Source: Metallyticus violacea
Taxonomy: Eukaryota; Arthropoda; Insecta; Mantodea; Metallyticidae
Length of the DNA stretch: 64,000 nucleotides
Assembly: GCA_030762175.1 (NCBI GenBank)
Contig: CM060842.1
Span: 47,821,001 to 47,885,000, forward strand
Direction: 5' to 3'
Under the pieces are notes generated by a model, which saw only the letters and a program-made list of their open reading frames with translations, did no database searches and was not told the origin of the DNA. The translations under genes were made by a program, and so were the position numbers. This document shows, in pieces, positions 60,347 through 64,000 of the stretch (positions are counted from its first letter, which is position 1; the number at the start of each line of letters is the position of its first letter).

Positions 60347-60652
60347 TTTATTTTAAGATGAAATATACCCATACCTAAGATTCAAAAATAAAAAATGATC
60401 TATGAAACTACAACCCAAAAATAACCATCTGTTTTTACCTTATGTTACTGCCCCATAACTTCCGCCCGCTTTTGTGCGGTGTTATTTCAAAAGTAAGCTT
60501 CATTAGTCAATGGTACACTGTTGCTTTAGAAACTTAATGCTATAATTTTAAAATTTGACCATAGATTATCTTAAATTGCTTGTTCAGGCCCCTCTTAATC
60601 TCTGAAGTTATTGCGGAGTATTTCATTAACATTCCAAATGCATATATTTACG

Positions 60653-60938
60653 AATATATAGTCGGTCCTGGTGGTGAGGTGGTAACCCTACTTGCCTTCT
60701 AAACCCAAGATCGCGGGTCCAAACCCGGCCAGGATCGATGGATTTTTTCGGGCGTAAAATCCTAAGTATGGTTTCCTTTGGAAGGGAAGTAAAGCCGTGG
60801 GTCCCGTGTTGTACATTTACGGCACGAAAAAGAACCTCAAGCCTGAAAAAAGAGGACTCTGAGCAAAATTTGACGGCCGTTTCATGCCATCCTGATGACT
60901 TGAGATGTTAAAGAGCGTCCTTAAAAAAATAATATATA
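60653..60938 (+). repeat. SINE-B copy
   Basis: Plus strand, near-consensus head (GTCGGTCCTGGTGGTGAGG, CGGGTCCAAACCCGGCC) and body (GTACATTTACGGCACGAAA). A short deletion removes the GAATTGAATGGGAC string. The flanks AATATATA at 60653-60660 and 60931-60938 may be an 8-bp target duplication, but they are simple sequence. Confidence 0.94.
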
Positions 60939-60945
60939 TATATAT

Positions 60946-61090
60946 TGAAGTACGTGTCGTAGATCTATGGCACATGAAACATCATCAAGCACAAAAGAAG
61001 AAGCCTCTGAGCCAAATTTATCGGCGGTTTCAGCCCTAAATAGATCGGGACGCTAATACCCTGAGAGGTTTAAACAGCGTCTTTAATGAC
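60946..61090 (+). repeat. SINE-B copy, 5'-truncated
   Basis: Only the 3' half is present: GTAGATCTATGGCACATGAA, GCCTCTGAGCCAAATTTATC, GGGACGCTAATACC and AAACAGCGTCTTTAAT. It lies directly after a longer SINE-B in the same orientation. It is more diverged than its neighbour, so it is a separate older insertion. Confidence 0.85.
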
Positions 61091-62604
61091 ACCAAATGAA
61101 TAAAGTATTGAAATATGAATCATGAGCTTAAATGATGTATATAAAAACCCAAATTATAATACAGAACCATCATACGTTTTGGCAACTATTGACGTCACAA
61201 CACAATGTAAGGTCATGCGGGAACCAGCTGTGCTCACGACGCATCGCCTGCAGCATGTGTTCATTATTCAGTTTTTCGTTTGCTCTTTTTCCCTGTGCAG
61301 TCTTATACCATTTGATCAATCAGAACGAAATTTTTACAGGTGTACTTTATGACCGGACCGAAAATATAGATTGCTTTTAATGATTGTACTTTAGAACTAT
61401 ATAAATATTTAAGTCATAAGGTACACATTCTCTTTTTTATTTCTGGACTTTCTTGGGACATGGAATACGAATGCATATTTTTTTCAGTTTAACATTAGAC
61501 TGAGAAACCGAATCTTTTAACAATTTGTTAGACATAATAGACCAGAGAAACTATGCAATTATGACATAAAAAGTTTAACGAATTTTATAAAAAATGTTTT
61601 CTTCTACATTCAAAAGAATTTACAGTATTTTTATTGCTTCTAGTATATCCATCGACAAATGCTACTGTGTTTGAAACCTTTTCTGGCACAAATGAAAGAA
61701 TCTGAAGCAGTGTGAATGACCTGTTTCAGATCCGAACATGCTTCAGAGGTTCTTTCACGTCCCACGCTATTGACCGAAATTTCCAAAGCGAGAGTTCTGC
61801 ATTTTGGCGTTTGCATTTCCGAGTCCAGCAGGATGTGTAAATAAAAACAAGCCGAGATGTGCACTGGAAACTTTTGACAAAAGCCTCTTCAGAACATGCG
61901 AGCAAGCAAGCGCGATATTCCTGCCGGATGTTACTCGATATTAAAAACGTTCTCGCTCTCTACGCTATCGATTCCTATTTCAAGTGTGTCCACACCGAAT
62001 AGCCATCCTTGCGGAAGTTTGCTACTATCACATTCAACCTTGAGAAGATCTATAAGAAGTTCACTGCCCTGGCAATGCTATATGGAAACTGGATCCATCA
62101 CGACTGTGTCTTAACTGTTTCTAATCACTATAAAATTTATAAACTACCCTCAAACATTGTAGAAAATTACCTAAAAGTAAACATAAAATGATTTCAAAAT
62201 AGCACTTTACTAATGAGTATCTAAAATACAATGAATGATAATGAATTCGCAAGAACCCACAAGAAATAACTCCCGTGAAGCGGAGTTCACAGGTGCAAAT
62301 GGTGAAGTGAAAGTGCTTACAGAACAACTTACGTTAGACACCCCCTTCGTGATATGTGCACAACGCAATTGGGGCACAATAGTCTAACCTAACCTAAACT
62401 CAATTTAAACCATTATCACTTCACCATCATGGTTTAAATAACAGCAAAAACTGAATAAATTTCTCTAAATATGAAAGAACAAAGACGATAAAAAAATGTA
62501 ACCCAAAAGCAAGTACAAGTCTCTCCAAAATCATTGTTGGGTTTTGCGAATTTGCATGGGTAATGAATTGCATATGGGACTATTACCGACTAATAGAGTA
62601 ACTG

Positions 62605-62607
<3 letters not shown>
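61091..62607. other. unassigned sequence with unidentified frames
   Basis: Between about 61640 and 62190 the sequence is less AT-rich and open on both strands for 60-74 codons in several frames. I do not recognise the peptides. CTAACCTAACCTAAAC at 62382-62398 is too short to be telomeric. Confidence 0.4.

Positions 62608-62635
<28 letters not shown>
62608..62635. repeat. poly-T run
   Basis: 28 T in a row; possibly the tail of an unrecognised minus-strand retroposon. Confidence 0.9.
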
Positions 62636-62761
62636 GTAGCTACGCGCAGTTCAGTAATTAAGATTGTTGTCGCCAGGTGTCAGTTTTGCAACATGGAAGC
62701 AAAAAATAAAGGGAAAATGTTTTTAATCTCAAAAATCATCAATAATTTTGGTTCTTACCAT

Positions 62762-63054
62762 TGTCCAATGCACCGCAACGGGCGGCCGAGGTCATTAAGG
62801 CACGGATTCGTGAGTGGGAGGTCTGGAGTTCGATTCCCGCCAGGACCGTCCTCCCTGACTGAGTTTTTTTTCCTCAGTCCTCATAAATAACAAATGCCTC
62901 GGAGGTACCCTAAACTTAGGCCTGCAAATGTTTCCTTCCTTTAAAAAAATCCTTTCCCAATATATCATAGCATTTCATGTATCATCAGTGTCCACCGCTT
63001 GTGGGACCTCAGTAGTAAAAACGGGGGTTAAATACTGTTCAAAAAGTGTCCAAT
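62762..63054 (+). repeat. SINE-A copy with target-site duplication
   Basis: Plus strand: ACCGCAACGGGCGGCCGAGG, TCTGGAGTTCGATTCCCGCC, CAAATGCCTCGGAGGTACCC and GTCCACCGCTTGTGGGACC, ending ACGGGGGTTAAATACTG with an A-rich tail. It is flanked by TGTCCAAT at 62762-62769 and 63047-63054. A short deletion removes part of the duplicated CCAGGTTTTCCTC region. Confidence 0.94.
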
Positions 63055-63059
63055 TTCGT

Positions 63060-63200
63060 TTTCGCACGGGATTTTGAAGAAAAAAAGCTTTCCTCCGATA
63101 GATAATTCCCCCGACAAAATCCGAAAGTTGCTCCTGCCACAGCTAAATGAGAACAGAGATCTTTTCATACTGCAACAAGATGGCGCTCCAACTCATTTCC
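63060..63200 (+). pseudogene. Tc1-like transposase fragment
   Basis: The frame ending at about 63217 reads KIRKLLLPQLNENRDLF, then ILQQDGAPTHFHREVK and a stop. The QQDGAP.HFH motif is the second-aspartate region of insect Tc1/mariner-type transposases. Nothing of the N-terminus or of the downstream SPDL region is recognisable. It is a different lineage from the DD34D mariners, which have HDNAP here. Confidence 0.7.
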
Positions 63201-64000
63201 ATCGGGAAGTCAAATAAATAAAGGTACTTGAGTTAGGTTTATGAGTTTTATATTAAGGTTTTATATTAATGAAAAATGGGTTGCATATTAATTATTGTTG
63301 TCATGAAATTTACTGCTCCTATAATTTTAGACACTCCGGCAGGATGCTATGAGAAAATAGTTACAGCTTTAATACTAACAGTGGGTTTTTAAACATTGAC
63401 AATTATTTTGATAATTCTGCATATTCTTGACCTAGAAAGCCTAATTAGAGCTTATATTCCATATTGCATAGATGAAGTTTTTACAGGTGAAACTCGAGTG
63501 TACTCATCGCAGAAATAGAAATAATATTTATTATATATTTTAATAAAACATTCATTTTTTGCACTCAACTAAAAGAGAGTTTTATACCAAGTCCATCAGC
63601 GTTTGATTACTATTCTATCTTAATTAATTTGAAATGATGATGGTATGAGTTTCACACCTACTACTTGTACAGTAAATATAACCCTATTCCACTGTTGTTT
63701 ATTTGAGATTGTTTTTCTATCATTGCCGAAACTCGGTGCATGTAACGCGTATGACTACGTCCACAACACCAGAGGTACTACCATTGAGTAAGCTTGTAGT
63801 ACCGTAACGCCCGAGATTAGTTTAGTTCGAATATCACCCATGCTTTTGTCACAGTCGTCGATACTTTTAACGTTTGTAATGGGTGCCATCATTAAATAAG
63901 AAATGTAATTAATGTATCTCTGTAAACAGAATATTCCCTTCGCTTTTACAGTAACTGAAAATCTGTCTATGAGAAAGACACCAGAAAACTTCCCGGCACA
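63201..64000. other. unassigned AT-rich sequence
   Basis: Nothing recognised to the end of the window. Confidence 0.4.

Noticed and set aside
1968..63054. SINE heads as working tRNA genes
   Set aside because: A and B box strings are present, but paired acceptor stems, anticodon arms and terminators are not. The heads are followed by a fixed SINE body.
1..64000. LTR retrotransposon or endogenous retrovirus
   Set aside because: No pair of long direct repeats with TG...CA ends, no primer-binding site and no gag, protease or integrase motif was found.

Overview
The window looks like a piece of a large, AT-rich, repeat-laden animal genome, most likely an insect. I see no operons, no convincing host exon, and no intact protein-coding gene. 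What can be recognised is mobile DNA: mariner/Tc1-type transposase relics, non-LTR retrotransposon (LINE) fragments, two abundant tRNA-headed SINE families, a MITE, a large foldback structure, minisatellites and microsatellites. The mix of DD34D mariners, LINEs with (AAT)n ends and long tRNA-headed SINEs fits an insect with a big genome, such as a cockroach, termite, stick insect or orthopteran. The order is a guess; the sequence alone does not fix it.

SINE families. 'SINE-A' (about 270-290 bp) has a head with tRNA-type A and B boxes, a conserved body, and a 3' end reading CGGGCGTTAAACACC plus oligo(A). I count ten copies and one fragment. 'SINE-B' (about 260-300 bp) has a different tRNA-like head with GGTTCGAACCC and ends near GAGCGTCC...TAAA. 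I count eight copies and one 5'-truncated copy. Several copies keep 8-12 bp target-site duplications (9420-9744, 12633-12949, 49976-50308, 62762-63054), so they moved as retroposons.

Layout. 1-14 kb: scattered SINEs and one LINE 3' end (7450-8262). 14.4-15.7 kb: a mariner split by a SINE-A. 16.65-16.91 kb: a MITE with perfect terminal repeats. 19.6-20.2 kb: a minus-strand mariner relic. 22.6-23.2 kb: a strongly purine-rich tract. 23.8-24.8 kb: a CpG-richer patch, a tandem duplication and a tRNA-like SINE. 26.0-26.4 kb: a large inverted repeat. 26.6-31.2 kb: three LINE relics, one inserted in another. 35.5 kb: a minisatellite. 36.48-37.76 kb: the best-preserved mariner, with both terminal repeats and TA flanks. 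38.3-40.9 kb: a second mariner split cleanly by a 1.58-kb element with a tandem array of about 145-bp units; a second copy of that element lies at 46.74-47.74 kb. 41.5-44.5 kb: a pair of 145-bp inverted repeats flanking an internally deleted Tc1-like element. 45-64 kb: more SINEs, a LINE 3' end, a mariner deletion derivative beside a 168-bp CTT/CTC tract, LINE 3'-end-like inverted repeats, and small tandem repeats.

The most unusual object is the array-bearing element at 39121-40697, with its relative at 46738-47737. It has a tandem array, a core of about 600 bp, an (AAT)n tract and a 3' terminal hairpin ending in TTCTAA. The (AAT)n-plus-hairpin end is shared with the LINE end at 51.9-52.0 kb. 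None of the elements seen looks able to encode a functional product as read; every transposase or reverse transcriptase is broken.
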